Shown: positions 21,230 through 34,078 of the stretch, one piece after another
How positions within the stretch are numbered: the stretch's first letter is position 1
How the letters are laid out: each line of letters starts with the position of its first letter
NCBI GenBank assembly: GCA_945910005.1
Contig: OX246740.1
Coordinates: 59,408,646 to 59,472,645, forward strand
Source of the DNA: Isoperla grammatica
Taxonomy: Eukaryota > Arthropoda > Insecta > Plecoptera > Perlodidae
Direction of reading: 5' to 3'
Length of the DNA: 64,000 nt
Notes under the pieces: model-generated
What the model was told of the DNA's origin: nothing
Databases searched by the model: none
What the model saw: the letters and a program-made list of their open reading frames with translations, nothing else
Position numbers and translations under genes: made by a program

Positions 21230-24197
21230 AAAACACGGACCCAACGAAAAAGGAAACCAACAAGTGAAAAGTGACCTTGGCGGTAAGATTATGCGTGCGC
21301 GGCCTCAATGTTGCAGAGCATTATTCAAACACCGACGGGTCAACAATCGTATCTCGGCGGAAGTTGCCGCCCAAACCTCTGGCGCAACAGCTTCGCTCGC
21401 TGGGTGGAAAGCTGACCTCCACGTGGGAGAGCGATCAGTTATTGGGCCGATCCGATAACTGCCCGGGCACATCTGATACAAACTGGCGTGATTCTTCTTT
21501 TCATTCACAACAAAAATGTCAATTTTAACTTGGGATTGAATCATGTTATAGTTGTATAGCATGTTATGTTATTGATATTACAATCAAATGCAGAGAAACC
21601 ACGAAATCATGTCTTATTAAGTTATTGGTGGATTGTGAGCGGTGGCAGAATTACGTGGAGAAAATGTTCGAGTAATTTACATAAATAAAATGTATACAGT
21701 CTACGGGGAAGAAGAGCGGTGCCTGTTATCTTGTATCTAGTGACAACACCGTAGCCGTTATGAGGTATTTGCATGAACACTGGCATGATTACGATCAATT
21801 ACTCTCACTTAAGAGAGCTCCCTTCTATTTCAGGGTTTCGCGTTATTAATTAATTTAGCCATAAAAGCTGATTAGCTAGAGGAGACAGTAAGTAATAAAA
21901 AGAAAGCTAAATACAAGTGAAACAGTGATAAGAGGACCGGAAGGGCTGTGTCACTGCTATGCAACAGGTACGTACAGACACCTGTAGTGATGTTTAGCTC
22001 GTGACGCAACACTACCCCCGATACCCATCAGATCTGCATCTTGTGAAAACAAAGCACTCGGTCGGTTCTTGACTTACTTGACCGTTTCAAAACATTTCGG
22101 GTTCAAGCATCCATTGTTCGAGTCACTTATCTTCTTCATTTCCCTTTTTATGGTAACAAGAATTGCGAAATAATTGGCTATTAAACTGTCTTTTGCAACA
22201 GTCTGAGATGTTTTATAGCGGAAAACGTTTGTCAGCGTCGGAGAGAAAGAAAAGTGAAATTATTAAGTTGTGCATTATATCACAAACACCAAGTGGTAAC
22301 GGTTTGGAACCCGCAACTATGCACACTTGTTTTATAGAGGAAACCCTTTGTTGTCAGCAGCGTAATGAGCTCTCATGTTGGAACCCTATAGGTTTCACTT
22401 ATACCCTTATCGCTGTCTCGAATCAAATATCCACTGTCTTCAAAAATCGGCTTTCGTTGTGTTCTTCCTCTTGTAATGTAGCTTGTGTGATTCGGGCTCG
22501 AATACACGCATCAAGTGTGGGTCAAACAAGTAACCATAAAATGGTGAATCAATTATTTTCGTATAAGAAGAAATAACATCGATTCGTCGTCTTTTCAAAC
22601 ATGGATCTCTGCGAGATGCCTCGCCGAAAGCAGGTTCGCCGTTGCCTAACCGAGTGTCTGTGGTCTCTTATCTTGGACATGACAACATGCAACGTCATGA
22701 ATATTCGCGTCCCAGGGCTCGTGGGCGTCAGTGATGCAAGGGAAGGAACCAACCAACACTCCCACGTCCGTTCTCTATGTTATCCTCGCATCACTTGCTA
22801 GTTAGACAACCTGTTGACTGATACGACATGCATCAACGTCGTGCAAGAGCTTATACTTGCTACCTGTTGACTGATACGACATGCATCACTTGCTACCTGT
22901 TGACTGATACGACATGCAACAACGTCGTACTGTTGTCCGTCTTGTACCCCACGTCACGTGTCATGGCGCCTCGCACGTGGGTATCGCAGTCGCCTGTGTC
23001 TGGCTAGATCCAGCATAGCCCTGTCCCACGTGACGTCTCTAGTCCAGATCAGAAGATGTTATACGCGAAACCGCAGGTTACGGTTTGCTCAACTATCACA
23101 ACGACACAACCGTTATCAATTGAAGTTTTTCATCATTTAAAAACATGCAATCGTTGATAAATTGCAAATAAAGAAAGTAGCCTAACTACACTCAGTGAGT
23201 TTAGATGTTGAGACTAACACGTGACATGTAAGGATCAACAAGAAACCTCTTACTGAAGATATCAACGTTGACGACCTCAACATCATTTGAATGTTTTTAT
23301 TTGGGTCGTGACTCGTGGAAGAGCGATAATCACAAGTTGTAGAATTAGTGATTGCACTTTGTTTTATCCAATCAAAGGAAGTACCGTACTGGACAAGCAA
23401 TGTGTCTGACCTAAATGATAATGTACTGAGGGTAACATTTGCCTCACGTGTTAGTAGACGTAGGACAGAGGAATGAGATACGACGCAGTTGGACTATCGA
23501 GACGATGACGGAGCCGTGTCGGCGCTGATATGGGGTTATCAATCACCTCTCCCAAGCATCGAAAGGGAACATTATTCGTGACAAACTGTTGGAACTTAAC
23601 TTTATTTACATATTACTGGAATTCATCCCCTATTAATCTGTTTAATCATAAAGTTAAGAAGCTCGGCGCGGTACAGTTTGACGTCGACCGCAGTGACCAT
23701 GCAACTTCTGTGTGATTGTGACTGATTGTTTGGCTATCACCGACATTGGAGCGTGGAGCACGTCTACCAAACACGCTCCGTGCGATGCGCTGTTTACACG
23801 CTCCTTCACGTGGATTATTGCACTTTCCCAATGTTGGCAACACTAAACACCGACTAAATAACAGTGTTTATGAACATATTCAGTTTCACCCGGGCGGCCT
23901 AGTTAACCTTGAACAACATTTATTAGAAAGAAAGTCAAGAGATTAATTTGAGGAAATGAAATGTCAATAAAGCGTATTAATGTGTTCGTTCACTCGTATC
24001 GTCTAGATTCGCCTCGTTGTAAAGCGACGGTCACGTGACTGGATATTGTGTTGATATGCTCGGCGTGAAAGTCTGCTCGTGCTTTCACGACTCACCGCTT
24101 AGCATTTCAAATTCACGTTGCTCTACTTGTTTTCACTGTTTATTGTTTTACTTTATGGCTGTTTACCTAAAATATTTCATTGTCAACTCGTTTCAGT
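21230..24197. other. Gene-free stretch
   Basis: No exon, SINE or element ends recognised. Three imperfect copies of cctgttgactgatacgacat start at 22810, 22863 and 22896. Confidence 0.4.
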
Positions 24198-24820
24198 TAG
24201 CACACTCCAGTCTGCTTCAGTTGTCATCACACTCCAGTCTGCTTCAGTTGTCATCACACTCCAGTCTGCTTCAGTTGTCATCACACTCCAGTCTGCTTCA
24301 GTTGTCATCACACTCCATCAGTCTGCTTCAGTTGTCATCACACTCCATCAGTCTGCTTCAGTTGTCATCACACTCCAGTCTGCTTCAGTTGTCATCACAC
24401 TCCATCAGTCTGCTTCAGTTGTCATCACACTCCAGTCTGCTTCAGTTGTCATCACACTCCATCAGTCTGCTTCAGTTGTCATCACACTCCAGTCTGCTTC
24501 AGTTGTCATCACACTCCAGTCTGCTTCAGTTGTCATCACACTCCAGTCTGCTTCAGTTGTCATCACACTCCAGTCTGCTTCAGTTGTCATCACACTCCAT
24601 CAGTCTGCTTCAGTTGTCATCACACTCCATCAGTCTGCTTCAGTTGTCATCACACTCCATCAATCTGCTTCAGTTGTCATCACACTCCATCAATCTGCTT
24701 CAGTTGTCATCACACTCCAGTCTGCTTCAGTTGTCATCACACTCCAGTCTGCTTCAGTTGTCATCACACTTCACACTCCATCAATCTGCTTCAGTTGTCA
24801 TCACACTCCAGTCTGCTTCA
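24198..24820. repeat. 27/30-bp minisatellite, about 22 copies
   Basis: The unit is cactccagtctgcttcagtt plus gtcatca (27 bp). Several units carry an extra atc (cactccatcagtctgc, 30 bp). Both lengths are multiples of 3, so two plus-strand frames stay open (284 and 235 codons; one reads SHSSLLQLS). No splice sites, start context or homology support coding. Confidence 0.9.
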
Positions 24821-26998
24821 GTTAGCAAGCTTCACTATATTCGTTTTATTCCTATGTATTGTGAATATATAATAAGTCAGATTCCATAAGATTAGCTGGA
24901 AGTTGTTTAGATAGTGGATGCTTTCGATCAGATATCCGGCCGCTAATTATGGTTGTCTTGTCTTAGATCAGAATCAGCTCAACCAGATCGACTTTACTTC
25001 CTTTGGAACTTTCGTATTTTTTTCGTAAACGCAAAAAGTGCTCTAATGACGAGTGTGATGAGGAGATGTGAGAAAGCTGACCGGCATCACCGCCAGGGGC
25101 GCTCACAGCTCACTGCGGTCGCATTCACCTTCATGTACCATCACCTGGCTGCATGGAGGCGATTCTTGCACCGTCCAATCACTCATATTGGTTATCGCTC
25201 ACTCGTCGATGGTGTTCGGAGCCTACAGGGTTGGCTTCGTCTGAAAATCAGTCTTGTTACTGAATGGGGAAACTCTAAATATGAATTTATTTAAACTCTT
25301 TGTATGCATCCCGCACGTTCTAGTGTTTCTTGGTTGTACTTGTAATACACTCGATACTTCGGACCGCAATATGCACTTTACTTGAAAGTTTTCATTCAGA
25401 CCATATCTGTGTGACCTGATTGGCATTTCAAGATCTTTGCACAAGACCACACGAGGATTGAACTTTTCGATACATCGTGATTTGTACAAGTATCACATAT
25501 CCCTCACTTTGTCTCAAGACGCGGTCGTAGCATCGAGAGTCATCGAGACGATGCGGGGTCGTCTACCTATCACGCCCCCACATGACATAGCATGGCGGCA
25601 ACATGGGGGCCACGAGACCAGTATGGTAATATGCGAGATGACTCAGTTCAATGTTGCCAATAGAAGCGGCAGTATTGGTATGAAACGCGATTGTAATTTT
25701 TCTCTAACAACAAGTTTTAAAAGTACATATGATCTACTTGCTCACTAATTCGATGCTTTAGATACGTAAAGAAACAATCCTAGAGATGGTTGAATATAAG
25801 ACAGAATGTACAAACCCGACCCCGCTGGGAATCGAACTCAGGTCTCCCAGGCAATCTGACCACCGAGCTGAATCATAATCTGTCCTACATATTGTTTTGT
25901 AGATGCATTGCTAATCCTAGAAATATGTGTATGTACATTGTATCAACATACAGTTGCACATTTTTCGTTGCCTTGAGCAACATCCATCTTTCATCGTGTT
26001 TTCTTTAATTTCAAAGTCAAAACGCAGGTTAAGATATAGAGGCATTAGCCCCGTTGCTAATAAAGAATACTACTTCTACTACTACTAACATACTCAGTGG
26101 GTCGCAGAGAATGTTAGATAGAAGGTTGAAGACTGTTGCAGTCAGTGCACCGTTACTTTTCTCGTTCCTCGCCAGTGATACAGCTGGTGGGTTGGAACCA
26201 TATCCATAGGACGTCCATTCGAAGCCCGCACAAGGCATTCATTGTAACTGTAGTACAGACAACCAATTTATCTGTGACTGTAGTACAAGATGGTACAAGA
26301 CAAGCTACAGTGATGCGGGTCCTGTGAACCATAGGACGTCTATTCGAAGCCCGCAAAAGGCATTCATTGTAACTGTAGCACAAGATGGTACAAGACAAGC
26401 TACAGTGAGGCGGGTCCTGATTTCTTTCCCTCGACACGATGTGTCTGTCTGTGTTGACCCCTGCCACCTCTGCGAGGTCACCCGATGATGTTGTTCCACT
26501 TACAGGAGTAGTTACACCCGGTGTAGGTTAGGACTCATTAGCCTTGGCGAGAAGAATCCGACACATCTCACATCTTGCATGGTTGGCATATGGCATTGAA
26601 AGATAACATTTTAACAACTACACATTATAAACAAATCAAGAAAATGAATTATTTTAGGCGTGCAAACCTACTGCGGCGATCATACTAAATGCGAGACAGC
26701 CAATAGTTGTCAGGGTTTCGAACCCGCGCCCTCAGTTCCGTACGCCACTGGTCGGATACACAACCACAATGTGGTGTAAACAATCTTAAACCGCGTTCAA
26801 TTTCTGCACCAATCGGGGTCACACGTTTTACCATCAATGATGAAAACTATGTTAGAGAAAATTGAAAACATAATTCTTATTTTTAATTACATTCACTGAG
26901 TCAATGAGGACAACAAAATATTGAAATTCTCGAAACTGTCATTAAAAACAGGTTCTACATTTTTAAAATGGATGTATTTGCCGGCAGCCGTATTGTTA
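24821..26998. other. Gene-free stretch with SINE-like fragments and one duplication
   Basis: No exons recognised. Minus-strand box-B-like motifs occur near 25817 (GAGTTCGATTCCC) and 26715 (GGGTTCGAAACCC). A block of roughly 90 bp starting ccataggacgt is duplicated at 26214 and 26329, 115 bp apart. Confidence 0.4.
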
Positions 26999-27318
26999 CC
27001 CTGCTGAAAAATCTGCCTAGTTCTGCTTAGCAATTTCAACGTCCTAGTGGAAGTAGATATAGTCAGATTCAGGAAGTACACTATAAGAAGATCTAAGCAG
27101 AATTAAGCCCGTTATGGCCCCTGTAAGTGGAAGAAGTTTTAAGTGGTATTTAGCAGGTTTAGCAGAATAAGTTATTCCTTCTGTGGTTCAGTAGTCTTCA
27201 TCAGAACTAAGTGGAAATGGTTTTTAGCAGTTGCAATCAGTTCTTAACAGATATGTTTCTTAGCAGTCATTATCAGATCTTAGGGGAAGTGGTGCTTACC
27301 AGTCCCGATCAGTAATAA

Positions 27319-28628
27319 GTGGAAGCAATTCTTACTAGTCTCAATCAGACCCTTGTAGAAGCGGTTCTAGGCAGACCTGGTCAGAGCTCAGAGGAAGCGG
27401 TTCTAGGCAGACCTAGTCAGAGCTCAGAGGAAGCGGTTCTAGGCAGACCTAGTCAGAGCTCAGTGGAAGCGGTTCTAGGCAGACCTAGTCAGAGCTCAGA
27501 GGAAGCGGTTCTAGGCAGACCTAGTCAGAGCTCAGAGGAAGCGGTTCTAGGCAGACCTAGTCAGAGCTCAGTGGAAGCGGTTCTAGGCAGACCTAGTCAG
27601 AGCTCAGTGGAAGCGGTTCTAGGCAGACCTAGTCAGAGCTCAGAGGAAGCGGTTCTAGGCAGACCTAGTCAGAGCTCAGAGGAAGCGGTTCTAGGCAGAC
27701 CTAGTCAGAGCTGAGTGGAAGCGGTTCTAGGCAGACCTAATCAGACCTCAGTGGAAGTGGTTTTAGGCAGACCTGGTCAGACCTCAGAGGAAGCGGTTCT
27801 AGGCAGACTTGGTCAGACCTCAGTGGAAGCGGTTTTAGGCAGACCTGGTCAGACCTCAAAGGAAGCGGTTCTAGGCAGACCTAGTCAGAGCTCAGTGGAA
27901 GCGGTTCTAGGCAGACTTGGTCAGACCTCAGTGAAAGTGGTTCTAGGCAGACTTAGTCAGAGCTCAGTGGAAGCGGTTCTAGGCAGACCTGGTCAGACCT
28001 CAGTGGAAGCGGTTCTAGGCAGACCTGGTCAGACCTCAGAGGAAGCGGTTCTAGGCAGACCTAGTCAGAGCTCAGTGGAAGCGGTTCTAGGCAGACCTGG
28101 TCAGAGCTCAGAGGAAGCGGTTCTAGGCAGACCTGGTCAGACCTCAGTGGAAGTGGTTCTAGGCAGACCTAGTCAGAGCTCAGAGGAAGCGGTTCTAGGC
28201 AGACCTAGTCAGAGCTCACAGGAAGCGGGTCTAGACAGATTTGGTCAGAGCTCAGAGGAAGCGGTTTTAGGCAGACCTAGTCAGACCTCAGTGAAAGTGG
28301 TTTTAGGCAGACCTGGTCAGACCTCAGTGGAAGCGGTTTTAGGCAGACCTGGTCAGACCTCAGAGGAAGCGGTTCTAGGCAAACTTGGTCAGAGCTCAGA
28401 GGAAGCGGTTCTAGGCAGACCTAGTCAGACCTCAGTGGAAGCGGTTTTAGGCAGACCTGGTCAGACCTCAGTGGAAGCGGTTCTAGGCAGACCTGGTCAG
28501 ACCTCAGTGGAAGTGGTTTTAGGCAGACCTGGTCAGACCTCAGAGGAAGCGGTTTTAGGCAGACTTGGTCAGAGCTCAGAGGAAGCGGTTCTAGGCAGAC
28601 TTGGTCAGAGCTCAGAGGAAGTGGTTCT
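27319..28628. repeat. 36-bp satellite, about 36 copies
   Basis: The unit is gaagcggttctaggcagacc plus tagtcagagctcagtg. The plus strand reads as the 12-mer EAVLGRPSQSSV with G/S, T/S, V/E and A/V variants, open for about 440 codons except for one stop at 27712-27714 (TCA to TGA). More degenerate units extend left to about 27125. The reverse complement (GTCTGCCTAGAACCGCTT) resembles the left TIR (ATCTGCCTAGTTCTGCTT). Confidence 0.9.
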
Positions 28629-28629
28629 A

Positions 28630-28645
28630 CCCTGTTGAAAATTCT
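28630..28645 (+). repeat. Internal TIR-like sequence
   Basis: CCCTGTTGAAAATTCT directly follows TA and differs from the element's terminal CCCTGCTGAAAAATCT at two positions. It lies exactly where the 36-bp array ends. Confidence 0.55.
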
Positions 28646-28964
28646 TGTCATCTTTTTTTAATAAATTGTACCAATTGATCAGACAAGTTTCAAAGAGACA
28701 AGAACAGACAAGAATGAAACACCAGTCAAGACTAGAGAAAGCAAGTACAGATAAGTTCTAACAAGCGTTATACAATCAGACACAACAAGACCACAAGAAT
28801 CGGCAAGTTTAAATAAGAGCACATACAAAGAGAGACAATAAGGCTCCACTAGACCCAGCTTGACACGAATGAACTATTGTCAAGAAGAACATACCGGACT
28901 AGAAACAACAAGACACTACTAGACTTAGAGATCTAAAACAGTGGAGTGTTAGTGCATAAATAAT

Positions 28965-30000
28965 AAGCTAAAACGCAGTGCTAACGTCAGCAATCTATAA
29001 CAGCGGAGCTCTATTAGGTACATTATAAGTTATAACAAGCTAAATCGCAGTGTAAGCGCCTGCAATCAAAAACAGTGGAAATTAATTAGGTACATAATAT
29101 CAAGTTAAATCGCAATGATAATGTCAGCAATCTGAAACAGAGAAGTTTTGTATATTATATCAAGTTAAATCGCAGTGATAACGTCAGCAATCTGAAATAG
29201 AGAAGTTTTTCTATATTATATCAAGTTAAATCACAGTGATAACGTCAGCAATCTGAAACAGAGAAGTTTTGTATATTATATCAAGTTAAATCGCAGTGAT
29301 AACGTCAGCAATCTGAAATAGAGAAGTTTTCTACATTATATCAAGATAAATCGCAGTGATAACGTCAGCAATCAGAAACAGAGAAGTTTTGTTTATTGTA
29401 TCAAGTCAAACGCAGTGATAACGTCAGCAATCTGAAACAGAGAAGTTTTGTATATTGTATCAAGTAAAATGCAGTGATAACGTCAGCAATCTGCAACAGA
29501 GAAGTTTTTCTACATAATATCAAGTAAAATCGCAGTGATAACGTCAGCAATCTGAAACAGAGAAGTTTTGTATATTATATCAAGTTAAATCGCAGTGATA
29601 ACGTCAGCAATCTGAAACAGAGAAGTTTTGTATATTATATCAAGTTTAATCGCAGTGATAACGCCAGCAATCTGAAACAGTGAAGTTTTGTATATTATAT
29701 CAAGTTAAATCGCAGTGATAACGTCAGCAATCTGAAACAGAGAAGTTTTGTATATTATATCAAGTTAAATCGTAGTGATAACGTCAGCAATCTGAAAAAG
29801 AGAAGTTTTGTATATTATATCAAGCTAAATCGCAGTGATAACGTCAGCAATCTAAAATAGAGAAGTTTTGTATATTATATCAAGTTAAATCGCAGTGATA
29901 ACGTCAGCAATCTGAAACAGAGAAGTTTTGTATATTATATCAAGCTAAATCGCAGTGATAACGTCAGCAATATGAAACAGAGAAGTTGTATTAGGTGCGT
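28965..30000. repeat. 60-bp satellite, about 16 copies
   Basis: The unit is tatcaagttaaatcgcagtg, ataacgtcagcaatctgaaa, cagagaagttttgtatatta. Copies are degenerate at the left edge (28965-29100) and homogeneous in the middle. Stop codons are frequent in the forward frames. Confidence 0.9.
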
Positions 30001-30779
30001 AATATGGTAATATGAAGCTGAATCGCAGTAATAATGTAATTCGACATGGTTGCCGTCACGAGAAAATATGATTTCCAACATGACAGATTGGTGGTGAGCG
30101 AGGTCTGAAACAGAAATAGTGTATATTGCTAATTTTTACAACTGAGCGTTGAAACAATCAGCTCTAGACCAACTTCATGTAGGCAAGATCATCTGCAACA
30201 CAACAAAATACAATCGTATGGTATGGTACTGAAACAAAAGTTAAGAATATCAGCGTTGGAAGTTGAAACTCTTGTCTTCTACACCTGCGGCTTTATGTGT
30301 CCAATGCCTGCGACTTGTTCGTTCAGAGTGCCGAAGAAGAATGCGGCGGGTCTGTGAGCGGTTAGCCTTGAATGGAAGGAAGTCGGCCAGCCCATCCCTA
30401 TAGGCATGTGGCATTGTAAACATTTCAAATAAGTTTTAACGGCCGGATAGGGTTGCTTTCACTGCTTGTTCACACATGCGAGTGATGATGGCCATATCTG
30501 CAGGTGGTCATACGAATACGATGTAAATACCGGTGGCGGTAGTAATCTTTTGCGACAGCATGGTTGTAGTGTGTGTTTTTTCCTTCATACATAATAACAC
30601 ACATACATATTATGATAATTATTATTACGATGATGATACTTGGGGTTTACGTCCCATATTTTTGCAACGAGGCTAATTGAGACAATGAGTGGTTGACTAT
30701 GAGAATGAAAAAACAACACATGACATCCGTGCCCAAGCCAGGAATTGCAGAGATCGTGGTTTATATTATTACAATAGTG
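30001..30779. other. Unique-looking interior of the large element
   Basis: No exons. On the minus strand, 30612-30660 ends in GGGACGTAAACCCCAAG followed by short cat/att repeats. That resembles the 3' end of a non-LTR element, but it is too short to assign. Confidence 0.35.
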
Positions 30780-31023
30780 CAACTGATAGAGCTCACGAGC
30801 TTCTAATTCGAGAGCTACCGGTTCGATACTTGCCACCGGCAACTGGGCTGAAGGTTTTTATGATAGTTTCCTCAGTCACAACTCACAAGGACGAAGGATG
30901 AATGCCGGGATTGAGCCAAACTAATAGCCCTCGAACATTCCTTCCCAACTATTTCAATACGGCAATACGCAGTCGCCTGAAGAGGGTATAAAACGTTTAT
31001 CAGTATCATTATCATTATTATTA
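30780..31023 (+). mobile_element. tRNA-derived SINE (copy 2)
   Basis: Box B GGTTCGATACT is at 30820-30830, the body matches copy 1 (TTTCCTCAGTCACAACTCAC, CCCTCGAACATTCCTTCCC, GTCGCCTGAAGAGGG), and the tail is a cat/att repeat near 31000-31022. It is in opposite orientation to copy 1 and nested in the large element. Confidence 0.72.
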
Positions 31024-32129
31024 ATTCACATTTTAAGCTTTCGCGGCTCGGTATTAATGAAATAAAAATAAAACGGGAAGTTTGCGCCGCGTCGTGTCGT
31101 GTGTTGATAAGATGTCCCTCACAGAAGGGACGAAACGTCAAGATAAGGATCACCTTATTACAATCCCTTATCCGTGTCATTACCCACCACGCGGCGAAAC
31201 ATCCCGTTTCGGCTTTAATTTTATTTCATTGTGATGTATGGAGGCCTACTGATGGAACAGGTAATTTTGTCTTTCCCATTAAATGAGATTACATTAGAAT
31301 ATAGCAATTTACCTAATTTGGGGGACTTAGTATTCCTCAAAGTCAAATATTTCAAATACTATTTTTATAACATGTATTTTTCATCGAATTCTTTAGCATA
31401 CTCACGGAATATTGGGCTTCTAATGCACCACTCAATAATATTATGCTCATCACTATATTTTCTTTCACGCACACATATATACCATTTTGTTCCATAAGTG
31501 ATCGACAAAAACTGTTTACTGTAGTTTACAATGATGCACACAACCCGATTTATGTATTGTTTATTGATATTTACTCCCCCGGAGGCGAAAAGGCCGATTT
31601 CTTCAAGAAACAATCGGCACGATCTTGACTATCGCCCTAAGATTAGGCAACCCGCGCTACAGCTACGCATTGGGTGTCACATACATACAGGCGCTCAGTG
31701 CAATGCAAGGTTGAACAAACATCGTCAAGCCAATCCGTTATCTGTGGTCAAGCTGTCCCGTCATTGGGGCAGGTAAACTATAATAATTTTGGGGTTTTAG
31801 ACATTAAGTGTAGTAATTACAAATTTGTCATTGTTTAAACATATTGCAACTGTGCTAGCTGAACCGTACGTAAATGGTAAGCCTAATGATTCCGCTTTCC
31901 AGTCGTGCAAAGGTTTATTGGAACAACCCAGCTTCTAGAGAAGATACACTTTTCGAATAGATTTAGATAATATATTGTCTTAACTAAAGTTTCACCAACA
32001 AATTTAGTATTCGTAAAACTTAAGTATTTTAGTGTGTGTTATGCTTATAGTTATTAAAATACAAACATATATTAAATATTATTAGATATATCGGTGAACG
32101 GAAGGTAATACTATTATAATTAACATTCG
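31024..32129. other. Unique-looking interior of the large element
   Basis: AT-rich, no exon pattern, no element ends recognised. Confidence 0.35.
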
Positions 32130-32600
32130 ACAAATAGGGGCGGGACATTGGCACAGAATCGCCTTGGCACAGAAGCGTCGTGACACAGAATTCTTCAACG
32201 AAAGTGTTTCCTAATGGGTCTTGACACAGACCAGTAGTTTTGTTAAAGTCCTTGAACAGTGTGGGTGGTGTGGGCAAGAAGTGTAGGTCTTGACACAGAA
32301 TCGCTGTAGTACAGAATCGCCGTAGCACCGAAATGTACCACGGTAATTGTCAAAGTGTTTCCGAATGGGTCTTGTGACAGAAAAGTAATTTTGTTGGTCT
32401 CTTCCAGAATGGCCTCGACCCATAGCCCAGAATCGCAGTGACACAAAAATTATGTGTCAAGACCTTTACCAACAATCCGTTATCTGTGCCCATACAGTAT
32501 GAGCCGTAGCACAGGATCGCCTTGGCACGGACACTGAATCGCCCTTACCCATCCATACAGTATGGGTCGATGCACAGAATCGCCGTGACAAACAAATACA
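32130..32600. repeat. Degenerate short repeats with cagaatcgcc core
   Basis: Irregularly spaced motifs such as ggcacagaatcgcc, gacacagaatcgc and cacagaatcgccgtgac recur, with cctaatgggtcttgacacag/ccgaatgggtcttgtgacag also duplicated. Spacing is not constant. Confidence 0.55.
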
Positions 32601-32666
32601 CAAAACATTACTACCCCAATACAAATACGTGTAGTTCGTTTAAACGTAACATGGATACATAAAATA

Positions 32667-33240
32667 TAAAATGAACTCGCTGCATCTAGTTCCATCTTAC
32701 GGATTCTTCTTCTAGTTCAAAGTATGCCGTTCTTATTATATAATAATTTCTTGTTAGATCTTGTTTAGTCTCATTCGTTCTTCTTCTTCTAGTTTTAACT
32801 ACCTATTCTATTCTTGATACAAAATGATCTTACTGCATCTAGTTCCATCTTATGGATTCTTCTTCTAGTTCAAACTGTGCTGTTCTTATTATAACAAGCT
32901 CTTGTTGGAACTTGTTTAGTCTCATTCGTTCTTCTAGTTTTAACTACCTATTCTATTCTTGATACAAAATGATCTTACTGCATCTAGTTCCATCTTATGT
33001 ATTCTTCGACTAGTTCAAACTGTGCTGTTCTTATTATAACAAGCTCTTGTTGGAACTTGTTTAGTCTCATTCGTTCTTCTAGTTTTAACTACCTATTCTA
33101 TTCTTGATACAAAATGATCTTACTGCATCTAGTTCCATCTTATGTATTCTTCGACTAGTTCAAACTGTGCTGTTCTTATTATAACAAGCTCTTGTTGGAA
33201 CTTGTTTAGTCTCATTCGTTCTTCTTCTAGTTTAAACTAT
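32667..33240. repeat. About 145-bp tandem repeat, 3 to 4 copies
   Basis: Units contain aaaatgatcttactgcatct, agttccatcttatg, caaactgtgctgttcttatt and gtttagtctcattcgttctt. Unit starts at 32821, 32966 and 33111 are 145 bp apart; a more divergent unit starts at 32667. Confidence 0.85.
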
Positions 33241-34078
33241 TCTATACTTGTTATCAAATGTAAATAATAATTGTAAATAGTTGTAGTTAAGTTCGTAAGT
33301 TGTAAATAATTACCTAGACTACCAACAATTGTATCAACCTTACCCGTACCAACATTTTGTACATGTACATTTTCGGCGTACTTTACGGCTCTTCGTGTGC
33401 TGTCGCCCGCGATACTGACTTTGATGTCAGATATAAACGTAACTTCATCGTTAATCGTTATAGCCTACATTCTTGAGATACAATTAAACAATAAACTCTC
33501 ACTCAGCGGATACACAGTTACCTGCTTGCTCCATTAGGACACCTAGAATTTCATCCTGAGGGTCTTTGTTGGGTGAATTCATAGTTTAACCATAGACTTA
33601 TAAAAGTGTATTGATATTTGAAAGAGAAGGGGTGGCGGTATAGAGTCATTTGCCGAAGGCGGAAAATTGTGCAAACTTATCTTCACAAAATGTACGGAAA
33701 AATACATAAGATCAATTTTCTTTGGAGTCAGAAAGCCTTTTTGTTGTCAGTCATTTGAACTAGGGATAGTTTTGCACTAATTCGAATGCACACTCACAAC
33801 TCGACAAGTCGTGATGCGATTGTACTGCCCGTCCCCCACCCCCCGGCTACGGTCTCGCTACCTAGCGCCACGCCGCCCCCCTTTTACCCTGCCCACTTCT
33901 CATTCGCAGTTTGCAAATAACAAAAAATATAACGGGCGGGAGATATGAGATAAAAAAATTGTATGTAGTTTTATATTTTTCAAGAGTGTCGGGATGTACG
34001 ATGTGATTGCGTGCCTGAACCATTATTCTTACTGTTTAAGTTGGGGGTCACACGAAATTGAAGGGGCTCTTCTACTAG
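33241..34078. other. Interior of the large element between arrays
   Basis: AT-rich, with a short C-rich tract near 33830-33890. No gene recognised. Confidence 0.35.

Noticed and set aside
20344..21231. 295-codon minus-strand ORF with W/H/C-rich repeats
   Set aside because: By-product of the 92-bp array; frame rotates each unit and there is no homology.
28965..30000. CRISPR-like regular array
   Set aside because: Contiguous 60-bp units without unique spacers in a eukaryotic genome; an ordinary satellite.
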